The notes beneath the pieces were generated by a model that saw nothing but the letters and a program-made list of their open reading frames with translations, had not been told where the DNA came from and made no database searches. The position numbers and the translations under genes are program-made. 64,000 nt of DNA, taken from Chersky-267 sp963744115. GTDB taxonomy: Bacteria; Chloroflexota; Limnocylindria; Limnocylindrales; CSP1-4. Location: NCBI GenBank assembly GCA_963744115.1, contig CAVUSI010000003.1, positions 1,612,001-1,676,000 of the forward strand, written 5' to 3'. This document shows, piece by piece, positions 26,365 through 35,393 of this stretch. Within the stretch, counting starts at the first letter, position 1. Each line of letters starts with the position of its first letter.

Positions 26365-27590
26365 CGAACGGGGTTCCCGGCCGCATAGGCGCCGCGGACG
26401 TCGGCGTCGAGCGCGATCAGCTCGTCCACGTCCGGAGCCTGGTCGGCGCCGTCGCCGAACCGCTCGACCGCGGCCTCGAGGGTGCGGGCGATGCCGAGGA
26501 AGTCGAGCGATCCGTCGAGGAACCGGTGGACGGCGACCTCGTCGGCAGCGATCAGCGCGGTCGTCGCGCGCGACCCGATCCGTCCCGCATCGCGAGCGAC
26601 CCGGAGGGCCGGGAAGCGGGCGAGGTCGGGGGCCCGGAAGTCGAGTCGGGCCGTCGCCAGCAGGTCGGGCGGTGCGGCCGGCGACGGGTACCGGCTGGGG
26701 TAGGTCACGGCGTACTGGATGGGGAGTCGCATGTCCGGGGTTCCGAGCTGTGCCTTCAGCGATCCGTCCACGAACAGGACCGCCGAATGGACCACGCTCT
26801 GGGGATGGATGACGACGTCGATGGCGTCGTAGCCGACATCGTACAGCCAGTGCGCTTCGACGACCTCCAGGCCCTTGTTCGCGAGCGTCGCCGAGTCGAT
26901 CGTGATCTTGGCGCCCATCGACCAGGTCGGGTGACGCAGGGCGCGCTCGGGGGTCACCGCGGTCAGCTCGTCCGGAGTCGCGTCAAGGAACGGTCCGCCC
27001 GAGGCGGTCAGGATCAGCCGCGCGACGCCGGCCGGCGACTCGCCGGCAAGGCTCTGCCAGATGGCCGAGTGCTCCGAGTCGATCGGACGCAGCCAGGCGA
27101 GTGGGCTGGCCAGCGGATCGGCCGGCGTCCGAGCAGCCACCGACCCAGCCAGGCGCCGCGCCAGCGGCATCACCAGGTGCCCGCCCGCGACGAGCGTCTC
27201 CTTGTTCGCGGTGGCCACGACCTTGCCCGCCTGGAGTGCGGCGAGGATGGGCAGCAGGCTGACGATCCCGCCGGTCGCGACGACGACCAGGTCCACGTCC
27301 GGCCGGGTCGCCAGGGTGACCAGCGCGTCGGGACCGGCCTCGACCAGCGTGCCTGCCGGAAGGTCCAGGCGGGCTGCCGCCTCGGGATCCCCCGGGAGCG
27401 CGACGACCTCCGGTCGGAGCCGGCGGGCCTGGGCCTCGAGCAGGTCCGCCTGGCGACCGGTCGCGAGGGCGACCACTCGGACGGCCGGTCCGAGCCCGAT
27501 CAGGACGTCGACCGCCTGGCGGCCGATCGATCCTCCGGAGCCCAGCAAGGCCACCCTGATGGGCGCCACCTCGCGCCCGGGCACGCTCAT
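26361..27590 (-). CDS. dxr: 1-deoxy-D-xylulose-5-phosphate reductoisomerase
   Basis: 409 residues. Second step of the MEP pathway. NADPH loop LLGSGGSIGRQAVDVLI, substrate region TANKETLVAGGHLVMPLA, metal and substrate site LIDSATLANKGLE-like stretch with EVVEAHWLYDV, and the C-terminal helical domain. Start at ATG 27590, overlapping the cdsA stop (ATGA); the longer open frame upstream is a shadow. Confidence 0.96.
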   Translation of the reverse strand: MSVPGREVAPIRVALLGSGGSIGRQAVDVLIGLGPAVRVVALATGRQADLLEAQARRLRPEVVALPGDPEAAARLDLPAGTLVEAGPDALVTLATRPDVDLVVVATGGIVSLLPILAALQAGKVVATANKETLVAGGHLVMPLARRLAGSVAARTPADPLASPLAWLRPIDSEHSAIWQSLAGESPAGVARLILTASGGPFLDATPDELTAVTPERALRHPTWSMGAKITIDSATLANKGLEVVEAHWLYDVGYDAIDVVIHPQSVVHSAVLFVDGSLKAQLGTPDMRLPIQYAVTYPSRYPSPAAPPDLLATARLDFRAPDLARFPALRVARDAGRIGSRATTALIAADEVAVHRFLDGSLDFLGIARTLEAAVERFGDGADQAPDVDELIALDADVRGAYAAGNPVR

Positions 27591-28441
27591 CGCAGGACGG
27601 TCAGGACGTACAGGGTCAGGACCGGCGCGGCGAACAGGAAGGAATCGACTCGGTCGAGGATCCCGCCGTGACCGGGGATCAGCTGGCTCGAGTCCTTCAT
27701 CCCGGCGGCCCGCTTGAGCATCGACTCGGCCAGATCGCCGGCCTGGGCGGCCAAGCCGAGGATCGGTCCGATGAGCAGGGCGTGCCACGCTGGGGCGCCG
27801 ACCAGCCACATCCCGAGCCCCAGGACGATCGTCGTCGCGGCGAGGCCGCCGAACAGGCCGGCGTAGGTCTTCGAGGGCGACAGGTGGGTGAGGAATCTCG
27901 TCAGCCCGGTGGCCTCACCGAAGCGCTGGCCGAAGGTCTTGCCGATGAGGTACGCGCCGGTGTCGTAGGCCCAGACCGCGAGGACCAGGACGATCACCCA
28001 CGCCCGCGCGCCATCCAGCGCGGATCCCAGCGGGGCACCGGCCGGGATGTCGGGCGCACCGTGGCCGAGCCTCAGGATGAATCCCAGCATCCCGACGTAG
28101 ACGCCGCCGAAGACGGTCGCCACCCACGTCGCCAGACCCTCCTTCGGGTCGAGCCGCGCGAATGCCCCCACCGCAGCCAGGATGACCGCGACGGCGATGA
28201 GGATCGCCGACGAGCCGGCCAGGTCGACGGGCACCGCGGCGTCGGCGACGATCGCCAGGGTCAGGACAACGCCCAGCCCGACGAGGACCGGGTATCCAGC
28301 CGCCAGGAGCAGGCGCATCGCCTCGAGCGAGGCGACCCCGGCGGCGACGAGGATGAGCGCCGCCAGCCACGGCCCTCCGAGGAGCAGGGCGACGATGAGG
28401 ACCGGGACGAAGATGGCCGCGCTGATCGCGCGCTCTCGCAT
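27587..28441 (-). CDS. cdsA: Phosphatidate cytidylyltransferase
   Basis: 284 residues, about eight membrane helices. Makes CDP-diacylglycerol for phospholipid synthesis. The family signature is complete: SPSKTYAGLFGG, then AQAGDLAESMLKRAAGMKDS and LIPGHGGILDRVDS. Start at ATG 28441, ten bases after the uppS stop. Confidence 0.95.
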   Translation of the reverse strand: MRERAISAAIFVPVLIVALLLGGPWLAALILVAAGVASLEAMRLLLAAGYPVLVGLGVVLTLAIVADAAVPVDLAGSSAILIAVAVILAAVGAFARLDPKEGLATWVATVFGGVYVGMLGFILRLGHGAPDIPAGAPLGSALDGARAWVIVLVLAVWAYDTGAYLIGKTFGQRFGEATGLTRFLTHLSPSKTYAGLFGGLAATTIVLGLGMWLVGAPAWHALLIGPILGLAAQAGDLAESMLKRAAGMKDSSQLIPGHGGILDRVDSFLFAAPVLTLYVLTVLR

Positions 28442-28451
28442 CCGCCGGTCC

Positions 28452-29258
28452 CTAGCGGCCGAAGCGACGGGTGCGGCTGGCGAACTCGAGGAGCGCGGCG
28501 TCGAGGGCCGCCTCGTCGAAGTCGGGCCAGAGCGACGGACTGACGTAGAACTCTGCATAGGCCGACTGCCAGATCAGGAAGTTGCTGAGGCGCTCGTCGC
28601 CGCCGGTCCGGATGACCAGGTCCGGGTCCGGCAGGCCGGCGGTGTACAAGACGCCCGACACGGCCGCCTCGTCGATCTCGAGCGGATCGATGCCGCTGGC
28701 GGCCAGGCGGCGGATCGCGTCCACGAGCTCGGTCCGGCCGGCGTAGTTGAACGCGATGTTGAGGAGCAGCCGGTCTCCCCCGCTGGTCGCCTCGAGGGCG
28801 GTCCCGAGCGAGCGCCGCGTCTCCTCGGGGAGCTCCTCGATCCGTCCCAGCAGGCGGATCCGGACACCCTCCCGGCGAAGCTCGTCGGTCTCGCTCCTGA
28901 CGGCGGACTCGAGCAGACCGAACAGGCCGGTCACCTCGTCGTCCGGTCGGGCCCAGTTCTCGCGGCTGAAGGCGTACAGCGTCAGGACCGGCACGCCGCG
29001 CCGGACCGCGTGGCGGAGGAGCCCGCGGATGGCCTCGACCCCGGCGGCGTGACCCTCGAGCTCGGACACGCCGTGCGCGCGGGCCCAGCGGCGATTCCCG
29101 TCCATGATGATCGCGACGTGACGGGGCGCCTCCTCGAGCGGGACGAGCCGCTCAGGAGCGGCCGGCGAGGCGGCGATCGGCAGACTGGCGACGCCCTCGG
29201 TCGGAGCGTGCGCGACGGGCGGGGCGTCGGTCGGGCGGGCCAGCGGCGATCGCGGCAC
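28452..29258 (-). CDS. uppS: Undecaprenyl (polyprenyl) diphosphate synthase
   Basis: 268 residues. cis-prenyltransferase making the C55 carrier lipid for cell-wall precursors. Signature IIMDGNRRWARAHG with the catalytic Asp, LYAFSRENWARP, and the C-terminal DLVIRTGGDERLSNFLIWQ. A 45-residue Pro/Ala extension precedes the core. The GTG start shares one base with the frr stop (TAGTG). Confidence 0.95.
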   Translation of the reverse strand: MPRSPLARPTDAPPVAHAPTEGVASLPIAASPAAPERLVPLEEAPRHVAIIMDGNRRWARAHGVSELEGHAAGVEAIRGLLRHAVRRGVPVLTLYAFSRENWARPDDEVTGLFGLLESAVRSETDELRREGVRIRLLGRIEELPEETRRSLGTALEATSGGDRLLLNIAFNYAGRTELVDAIRRLAASGIDPLEIDEAAVSGVLYTAGLPDPDLVIRTGGDERLSNFLIWQSAYAEFYVSPSLWPDFDEAALDAALLEFASRTRRFGR

Positions 29259-29815
29259 TAGACCTCCATCACCTCGTGCTCCTTGTGCGTCCCGGCCGCA
29301 TCGACCTCGGCCACGAAGCGGTCGGTGACCTTCTGTAGGGTCTCGACCTCCTTGTGCGCCGCGTCGGTCCCGAGGTCGCCGTCGCGCTCCTCCTTGCGGA
29401 TGGTGTCGTTCGCCTCGCGCCGGAGATTGCGGATCTCGACCCGAGCCTCCTCCATCCGCTTGTGGACCGACTTGACGATGTCGCGTCGACGTTCCTCGGT
29501 CAGCGGCGGGATGTTCAGTCGGACGACCGCCCCGTCGACGTTCGGCATCAGGCCGATGTCGCTCTTCTGGATCGCCTTCTCGATGGCGCCGAGGACGCCG
29601 CGGTCCCACGGCTGGATGACGATCTGGTGGGCCTCGGGCACGCTGATCCCGGCGAGCTGATTGAGCGGCGTCGGCGTGCCGTAGTACTCGACCACGAGCC
29701 GGTCGACCAGCGAGGTCGACGCGCGGCCGGTCCGCAGGCCCTGGAAGTCGCGCTCCATCGCCTCGACGGCACGAGCCATCTTCCGTTCGGTCGCGCTGAG
29801 GACGTCGCTGCTCAT
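29258..29815 (-). CDS. frr: Ribosome recycling factor
   Basis: 185 residues, full length. Splits post-termination ribosomes with EF-G. Typical LRTGRASTSLVDRLVVEYYG, then TPLNQLAGISVPEAHQIVIQ and VRLNIPPLTEERRRDIVK. ATGA overlap with pyrH. Confidence 0.97.
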   Translation of the reverse strand: MSSDVLSATERKMARAVEAMERDFQGLRTGRASTSLVDRLVVEYYGTPTPLNQLAGISVPEAHQIVIQPWDRGVLGAIEKAIQKSDIGLMPNVDGAVVRLNIPPLTEERRRDIVKSVHKRMEEARVEIRNLRREANDTIRKEERDGDLGTDAAHKEVETLQKVTDRFVAEVDAAGTHKEHEVMEV

Positions 29816-30572
29816 GAGCGTCTACCTCCGGAGATCAGGGTCCCGACGGGCTCGCCCAGGGCGACCCGCACGATGTTGGCGGGATCGGTCAGATCGAACA
29901 CGACGATCGGCAGGTCGTTCTCCATGCACAGGGAGACGGCCGCCGCATCCATGACCTTGAGCTGGTCGCGCAGGAGGTCCGCGTACTCCAGCTCAGCGTA
30001 GCGCCGGGCGTCCGGGTTCGTCAGCGGGTCGCTGTCGTAGACGCCGTCGACCTTGGTCGCCTTGAGCAGGACCTCCGCGCCGATCTCGACCGCCCGGAGC
30101 GCCGCCGCGGAGTCGGTCGTGAAGTAGGGATTGCCGGTCCCGGCCACGAAGATGATGACCCGGCCCTTCTCGAGGTGGCGGACCGCGCGACGCCGGATAT
30201 ACGGCTCGGCGACCTCGTGCATCGCGATGGCGGTCATGACCCGCGTCGGCACGCCGACCTTCTCGAGCGCGTCCTGGAGCGCCAGCCCGTTCATGACCGT
30301 GGCCAGCATCCCGATGTAGTCGCCGGTCGCCCGGTCCATCCCACGCGCGGACGCCGCCAGGCCGCGGAAGATGTTCCCGCCCCCGACGACGATGCCGATC
30401 TCCACGCCGAGCGCGCGGACCCGACCGACCTGCTCGGCGATGATCCGGCAGAACTCCGGGTCGACGCCGTACTGGCGCGAGCCGAGGAGGGCCTCACCGG
30501 ACAGCTTGAGCAGGATCCGCCCGTAGCGAACGCCGCCAGGGGCGTCCTTCGTCGCGGCCCGGCCGGGTTCGC

Positions 30573-30576
<4 letters not shown>
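29812..30576 (-). CDS. pyrH: UMP kinase
   Basis: 254 residues. Phosphorylates UMP to UDP; hexameric amino-acid-kinase fold. RILLKLSGEALLG, VVGGGNIFRG, IFVAGTGNPYFTTDSAAALR and the KVDGVYDSDP loop are all present. GTG start overlaps the tsf stop (GTGA). Confidence 0.97.
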
Positions 30577-31172
<596 letters not shown>

Positions 31173-31284
31173 GCCTGTCCTGTGCTCCTGTTCCGTGTCT
31201 GTCGGGTGGTGATCCGGCGAGGTGAGCCGCGGGCCCGACTCGTTCGGGATCCGTCGACTCGGTCGGCGCGCGGCGCCGCGGCCG

Positions 31285-32259
31285 TCAGCCGGCGATCCCG
31301 CTTTCGCTCGACTCGGCCTTCTCGATCGCCTCGCGCGCCAGCTCGGCTGCGATCTCGTCGGCCGACGCCTCGGCCGGAGCCGGTTCGAGCGCGGCGGCCG
31401 CCGCGGCGCCACGGGCACCGGGGAGGAGATCGTCCTCGTCGGCATCCGGCTCGAAGGTGAGCGCGGCTCCCCCGGCGAGCGCGGCGACGAGCGCATCGGA
31501 CGGCTCGCCTTCCTCGATCTCGGGCTCGACGGCGGTCGCGACCTCGGGCTCGGGCTCGACGGCCGCCCGCGCGGCCCGGTCGCTGGCGCCCTCGATCGCA
31601 GCGTCGGCGACCAGCGAGCAGAGCAAGCGGATCGCACGGATCGCGTCGTCGTTCCCGGGGATGACGTACGTCAGCTCATCCGGGTCGACGTTGGTGTCCC
31701 CGGTCCCGACGAGCGGGATCTCGAGCTTGTTGGCCTCGGTCACGGCGATCCGCTCGCGATGCGGGTCGACGATGAAGATCAGCCCCGGCAGCCGCTTCAT
31801 CTTGCGGATCCCGCCGAGCGTCCCGGACAGCTTGGTCAACTCCTCGGTCAGCTTCGCCGCTTCCTTCTTGGACATCCGGTCGAAGTCGCCGTTGGCCTGC
31901 CGCGCCTCGAGCTGCTCCATGAGGGCGATCCGCTTCTTGATCGTGACGAAGTTCGTGAGCATCCCGCCGAGCCAGCGCTTGTTGATCCACGGCTGACCAG
32001 CCCGCGCCGCCTCCTGGGCGACCGGCTCCTGGGCCTGCTTCTTCGTCCCGACGAACAGGACCTGCTCGCCCCGGGCCACGGTATCGGAGACGGCCGCCAG
32101 CGCGACTTCGAGGCCCTTGACGGTCTGGGCCAGATCGATGATGTGGATCCCGTTGCGCTCCGCGAAGATGTACGGCTTCATCTTCGGGTTCCAGCGGCGG
32201 GTCTGGTGGCCGAAGTGGACACCCGCCTCGAGCAGCTGGCGCATGGAAACGGTCGGCAC
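31285..32259 (-). CDS. rpsB: 30S ribosomal protein S2 with acidic Ala/Glu tail
   Basis: 324 residues; the first 235 are a standard S2 (MRQLLEAGVHFGHQTRRWNP, KRWLGGMLTNFVTIKKRI, IFIVDPHRERIAVTEANKL, PGNDDAIRAIRLLCSLVADA). About 90 residues of acidic, Ala/Glu/Pro-rich tail follow. The GTG start at 32259 is fixed by a GGAGGT site eight bases upstream. Confidence 0.97.
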   Translation of the reverse strand: MPTVSMRQLLEAGVHFGHQTRRWNPKMKPYIFAERNGIHIIDLAQTVKGLEVALAAVSDTVARGEQVLFVGTKKQAQEPVAQEAARAGQPWINKRWLGGMLTNFVTIKKRIALMEQLEARQANGDFDRMSKKEAAKLTEELTKLSGTLGGIRKMKRLPGLIFIVDPHRERIAVTEANKLEIPLVGTGDTNVDPDELTYVIPGNDDAIRAIRLLCSLVADAAIEGASDRAARAAVEPEPEVATAVEPEIEEGEPSDALVAALAGGAALTFEPDADEDDLLPGARGAAAAAALEPAPAEASADEIAAELAREAIEKAESSESGIAG

Positions 32260-32315
32260 GGGGATGGACCTCCAGGTTCGGTTGCTCTGCCTCCGCACGG
32301 CCTCGTCGCCGGGGA

Positions 32316-32333
32316 CCGGGCCCGTGGGCCCGG
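32316..32333 (-). promoter_or_regulatory. GC hairpin in the rpsB leader
   Basis: CCGGGCCC and GGGCCCGG with a 2-base centre, in the roughly 155-base untranslated leader of rpsB. S2 regulates its own leader in several phyla; that this hairpin is part of such a site is inference. Confidence 0.4.
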
Positions 32334-32420
32334 CACCGCCCCGGTCGGAACGGTCGCGCGTGTGTGCTCCGCCCCTGACGGGACGGGCGTGATCGACTCA
32401 CCCAGGGCGAGCCGGGCGGG

Positions 32421-32429
32421 AGTGTAGCA
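32421..32429 (-). promoter_or_regulatory. Extended -10 promoter for rpsB-tsf operon
   Basis: TGCTACACT on the minus strand, between the yraN stop and the rpsB leader, about 160 bases before the rpsB start. Confidence 0.6.
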
Positions 32430-32456
32430 CAGGGGTCGCCCGAGCCCGTCCCGCGG

Positions 32457-32921
32457 TCATCCGCCGAGCGCGTGACGATGATGGCGGATCGTGGGCCGGT
32501 CGCGCGGACCGCCACGGTGGTCCGGATCCCGCGGCGGCTCGACCACGACCAGGTCGACCCGGAGCGGCGCGGGCGGCAGCGGGCGGCCATCCGGCAGACG
32601 GCGCGCCTCGGCGAGCCCGACGAGGGCCGCCAGGAGATGGCCCCGCTTGCGGTGGTCGAACGTCTCCTCGCCGAGCCCGAAGTCGCGCCGGGCGCGCCAG
32701 CGGACCTCGACGAGGACGAGCCAGCGCGGCGGTCCGGGGTCGAGCGCGACCAGGTCGATCTCCTTCCGCCCGACCCGGACGTTGCTGCCGAGGATCGTCC
32801 AGCCGAGCCTGACGAGGTGCGCGGAGACCAGGCGCTCGGCGGCATCGCCGGCCCGCTGGGCGGTCGTTCGCTCGGTCGGGTGCGAAGGATCCACTCGGCA
32901 AGGCTGGCGCTTCCCGGTCAT
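32457..32921 (-). CDS. yraN: YraN family protein (UPF0102, endonuclease-like fold)
   Basis: 154 residues. Restriction-endonuclease-like fold of unknown exact role, usually near rnhB, rplS and trmD, as here. The core reads TAQRAGDAAERLVSAHLVRL, GRKEIDLVALDP and LVLVEVRWR, so the D-x(n)-ExK-like site has Arg in place of the usual Lys. The ATG at 32921 is chosen because similarity begins right after it. Confidence 0.88.
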   Translation of the reverse strand: MTGKRQPCRVDPSHPTERTTAQRAGDAAERLVSAHLVRLGWTILGSNVRVGRKEIDLVALDPGPPRWLVLVEVRWRARRDFGLGEETFDHRKRGHLLAALVGLAEARRLPDGRPLPPAPLRVDLVVVEPPRDPDHRGGPRDRPTIRHHRHALGG

Positions 32922-33233
32922 CGCGCGGTTATCCGAGCGGCGAGGGATCGGTCGAGCGTGACCGGAGGTGCGCCGGTGCGCCGGCCCATCGTTCGGTGCC
33001 GACGGTACCCTCGGCGGTGGCGCGGTCGACCCCAGCGGTGGCATACTCGGGCCCTGGCGCTCCGGCGTCGACGCGGACAACCGAACACTCGACCGCCCTA
33101 CGGCAGGCCCGGATCGCGCTCACCGCTTCCGGTTCGCGTCTGTCCCCGCTTCCCATCCTGCCTCGCCCTGGGCGGACCAGTCCCACCGTCGTCGTGCACC
33201 CGCACGACGTTCCGGCAGTGAGGAGGCAAGACA
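32922..33233. other. Divergent promoter region between yraN and the secreted protein gene
   Basis: 312 bases without a gene. It contains an extended -10 for the plus-strand gene (33039-33047) and a GATAAC six bases before the yraN ATG that could serve a leaderless yraN transcript. Nothing else recognised. Confidence 0.5.
33039..33047 (+). promoter_or_regulatory. Candidate extended -10 for the secreted caspase-like gene
   Basis: TGGCATACT, about 187 bases before the start codon. No -35 recognised. Confidence 0.4.
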
Positions 33234-34058
33234 TTGCGAGTGGTGGAAAACGGCGCCCAGAGGGCGTCCCAACGGAACCGGTCGGGTCGTCTGCTCGCAC
33301 TCATCGCGGCCATCATCGCCGTCACGGCCCTCATCCTCGCCCCGACCGCCGCCAGCGCTGCGAGCCCCACCAAGGTCGTCATCGTCGTGGGGCCGGTCGA
33401 GAGCACGACGCACCAGTACATCGTGGATGCCAACGCCCTGGCGCGACAGGCGCGGTCGTACGGCGCGGCCGTCACGACGATCTACAGCCCGAACGCGACG
33501 TGGACCAAGGTCAAGGCCGCTGCCCGGGGCGCGAACATCCTGATCTACCTGGGCCACGGCAACGGCTCCCCGAGCCCCTACCCCTACAGCACGATGACCA
33601 AGAACGGGCTCGGTCTCAACGCCCTGGCCGCGCACGGGAACTCGAACGTCAAGTACTACGGATCGGCGTACATGAAGCTGATCCACCTCGCGCCCAACGC
33701 GGTGGTGATCCTCAATCACCTGTGCTACTCCGCGGGTAACTCGGAGCCGGGCCGGAAGGCACCGACCACGCTCGTCGCCAAGCAGCGCATCGACAACTAC
33801 GCCGCCAGCTTCCTCAAGACGGGCGCCCGCGCGGTCTTCGCCGAGCCGAAGGGCGGCGCCGGCTACATCCTGACCGGCCTGTTCACGACGTCGATGTCCT
33901 TCCGCCAGGTGTTCAAGTCGGGCGGCGGGGGCACGATCTCGTACGTCTCGAAGAAGACGCCCGGGGCGACGACGATCGCGAAGCTGACCGTCCGCGCCGT
34001 CACCGGCTTCCTCGACGTCACCGCCGCCGACTTCCGGACAGCCGGGGCGACGCCCTAG
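33234..34058 (+). CDS. Secreted protein with caspase-like (clan CD) His/Cys pattern
   Basis: 274 residues, not assigned to a named family. Signal peptide at residues about 18-43 (LLALIAAIIAVTALILAPTA ending in ASA). The mature part alternates strands and helices: KVVIVVGPV, ANILIYLGHGNGSPS, then AVVILNHLCYSAGNSEPG and ARAVFAEPKGGAGY. A His-Gly after one hydrophobic strand and a Cys after the next is the layout of clan CD peptidases (caspase, gingipain, legumain). Protease activity is inferred only. TTG start at 33234 with AGGAGG seven bases upstream. It stands alone on the plus strand, between yraN and rnhB. Confidence 0.6.
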   Translation: MRVVENGAQRASQRNRSGRLLALIAAIIAVTALILAPTAASAASPTKVVIVVGPVESTTHQYIVDANALARQARSYGAAVTTIYSPNATWTKVKAAARGANILIYLGHGNGSPSPYPYSTMTKNGLGLNALAAHGNSNVKYYGSAYMKLIHLAPNAVVILNHLCYSAGNSEPGRKAPTTLVAKQRIDNYAASFLKTGARAVFAEPKGGAGYILTGLFTTSMSFRQVFKSGGGGTISYVSKKTPGATTIAKLTVRAVTGFLDVTAADFRTAGATP

Positions 34059-34107
34059 CCCGGAGACGACGGACCGGCGGGCCGGACGGCCGCCCTCAGC
34101 TCACTCC

Positions 34108-34137
34108 AAGGCCCGCCTCGGCCCAGAGGCGGGCCTT
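34108..34137. terminator. Bidirectional hairpin terminator
   Basis: Perfect 12-bp stem (34108-34119 with 34126-34137, AAGGCCCGCCTC) and 6-base loop between the convergent ends of the secreted-protein gene and rnhB. The stem ends in A/T pairs but there is no long T tract. Confidence 0.75.
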
Positions 34138-34149
34138 CGTCGGTGCCGG

Positions 34150-34806
34150 TCAGACGAGCTCGAGCTCGACCTGCTCGCCGCCGAAGAGGACCCGCTGGGC
34201 CGTGATGAAGCTCCGCCGGTGGAACGGCGTCAGGCCCAGCTCCTCCATCGCGGCGCGGTGCTCGGCAGTCGCGTACCCGGCGTTGCGCTCCCAGCCGTAG
34301 CCCGGGTGGCGAGCCGCCAGTCGGGTCATCAGTCGGTCACGCACGACCTTGGCCACGACCGAGGCGCAGGCGATCGAGTAGCACAGCGCGTCGCCGTCGA
34401 CGATCGCGGTATACGGGCCGACCTGGTCCTCGAAACCGCGGATCCGCAGCCCGTCGACCAGGACGTGGTCGCGCTCGCCGGCCCGGTCGATCGCCCGCCG
34501 CATCGCCAGATGGGTGGCGTGGTAGATGTTCAGCCGATCGATCTCGACGACCGAGGCCGCTCCGACGCCGACCGCCAGCGCCCGTCGGCGGATGATCGTG
34601 GCGAGGCGCTCACGCTGGGCGGCCGACAGCGTCTTCGAGTCGCGCACACCGGGGATCCGCTTGCAGTCGGGCCGCATGATCACCGCCGCGGCGATGACCG
34701 GACCGCAGGCCGGCGCCACGCCGACCTCGTCGACGCCGACGATCCGAGCCCGACCGTCGCGCCAATGGGAACGCTCGAAGCGGAGGGTCGGGACGATCGG
34801 AGCCAT
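34150..34806 (-). CDS. rnhB: Ribonuclease HII
   Basis: 218 residues. Cleaves RNA in RNA-DNA hybrids and single ribonucleotides. Catalytic GVDEVGVAPACGPV (Asp-Glu), RDSKTLSAAQRE, VDGLRIRGF and ASVVAKVVRDRLM. The usual third Gly/Arg of GVDEAGRG is changed here to GVDEVGVA. Start placed at ATG 34806: a -10 hexamer lies eight bases before it, leaving no room for a leader. The TTG at 34815 is less likely. Confidence 0.92.
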   Translation of the reverse strand: MAPIVPTLRFERSHWRDGRARIVGVDEVGVAPACGPVIAAAVIMRPDCKRIPGVRDSKTLSAAQRERLATIIRRRALAVGVGAASVVEIDRLNIYHATHLAMRRAIDRAGERDHVLVDGLRIRGFEDQVGPYTAIVDGDALCYSIACASVVAKVVRDRLMTRLAARHPGYGWERNAGYATAEHRAAMEELGLTPFHRRSFITAQRVLFGGEQVELELV

Positions 34807-34814
34807 CGGACGCA

Positions 34815-34820
34815 AGGGTA
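34815..34820 (-). promoter_or_regulatory. Candidate -10 for rnhB (leaderless)
   Basis: TACCCT on the minus strand, eight bases before the rnhB ATG, so the transcript would begin at about the start codon. Confidence 0.4.
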
Positions 34821-34860
34821 GAGCAGCGGCGAGCCCGCTGCCGGACGCCGGGATCAGAAC

Positions 34861-34883
34861 GACCCCGTCGCAGGGACGGGGTC
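34861..34883 (-). terminator. Hairpin terminator after rplS
   Basis: GACCCCGTC / GACGGGGTC, 9-bp stem with 5-base loop, 37 bases beyond the rplS stop. Only a weak T-rich follow-up. Confidence 0.6.
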
Positions 34884-34919
34884 GGTCCTCGGTCGATCGG
34901 CCCAGAGGCCGGTCGCGCG

Positions 34920-35267
34920 TCAGCTCTGGCGGCGTTCCCGGAGGGTCGCGGCCTTCCCGACGCGCTTGCGCAGGAAGTAGAGCTGGGCGCGCCGGGCGAC
35001 GCCGTGGCGGACGACCTCGATCTTCTCGATCCGCGGGCTGTTGACCTTGAAGGTCCGCTCGACGCCGACCCCGCTGGCGATCCGGCGGACGGTGATCGTC
35101 CGGGTGATGCCGCCGCCGCGGAGTCGCATGACCGTGCCCTCGAACACCTGGATGCGCTCGCGGGTGCCCTCCACGACCTTGGCCGAGACCTTGACCGTGT
35201 CGCCCGAGGCGAGCTCCGGCAGGTCGGTGCGGATCTGGTCCTTGACGATCTCGTCGAGTACGTTCAC
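34920..35267 (-). CDS. rplS: 50S ribosomal protein L19
   Basis: 115 residues from the GTG at 35267, exactly the family length. VKVSAKVVEGTRERIQVFEG and VNSPRIEKIEVVRHGVARRA are diagnostic. The open frame extends upstream to 35333, but a -10 element sits just there (35350-35358), which supports the GTG start with its AGGAA site. Confidence 0.95.
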   Translation of the reverse strand: MNVLDEIVKDQIRTDLPELASGDTVKVSAKVVEGTRERIQVFEGTVMRLRGGGITRTITVRRIASGVGVERTFKVNSPRIEKIEVVRHGVARRAQLYFLRKRVGKAATLRERRQS

Positions 35268-35349
35268 GGATGGTTCCTGCTTCTCGTCGGGCAGCCCGGG
35301 CTGCGGGATGGGCGTTCGGGAACGGGTCGTCATGGACGACCGACGGCGG

Positions 35350-35358
35350 AGTATAGCA
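35350..35358 (-). promoter_or_regulatory. Extended -10 promoter for rplS
   Basis: TGCTATACT on the minus strand, between trmD and rplS, about 80 bases before the chosen rplS start. Perfect match to the motif recurring in this window. Confidence 0.6.
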
Positions 35359-35393
35359 CGAGGCCTCGCCGTAGCCCGCCGGGCGAGCGGCGG

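Noticed and set aside
33234..34058. Mobile-element cargo
   Set aside because: No inverted repeats, target duplications or integrase near this gene; base composition is like its neighbours.
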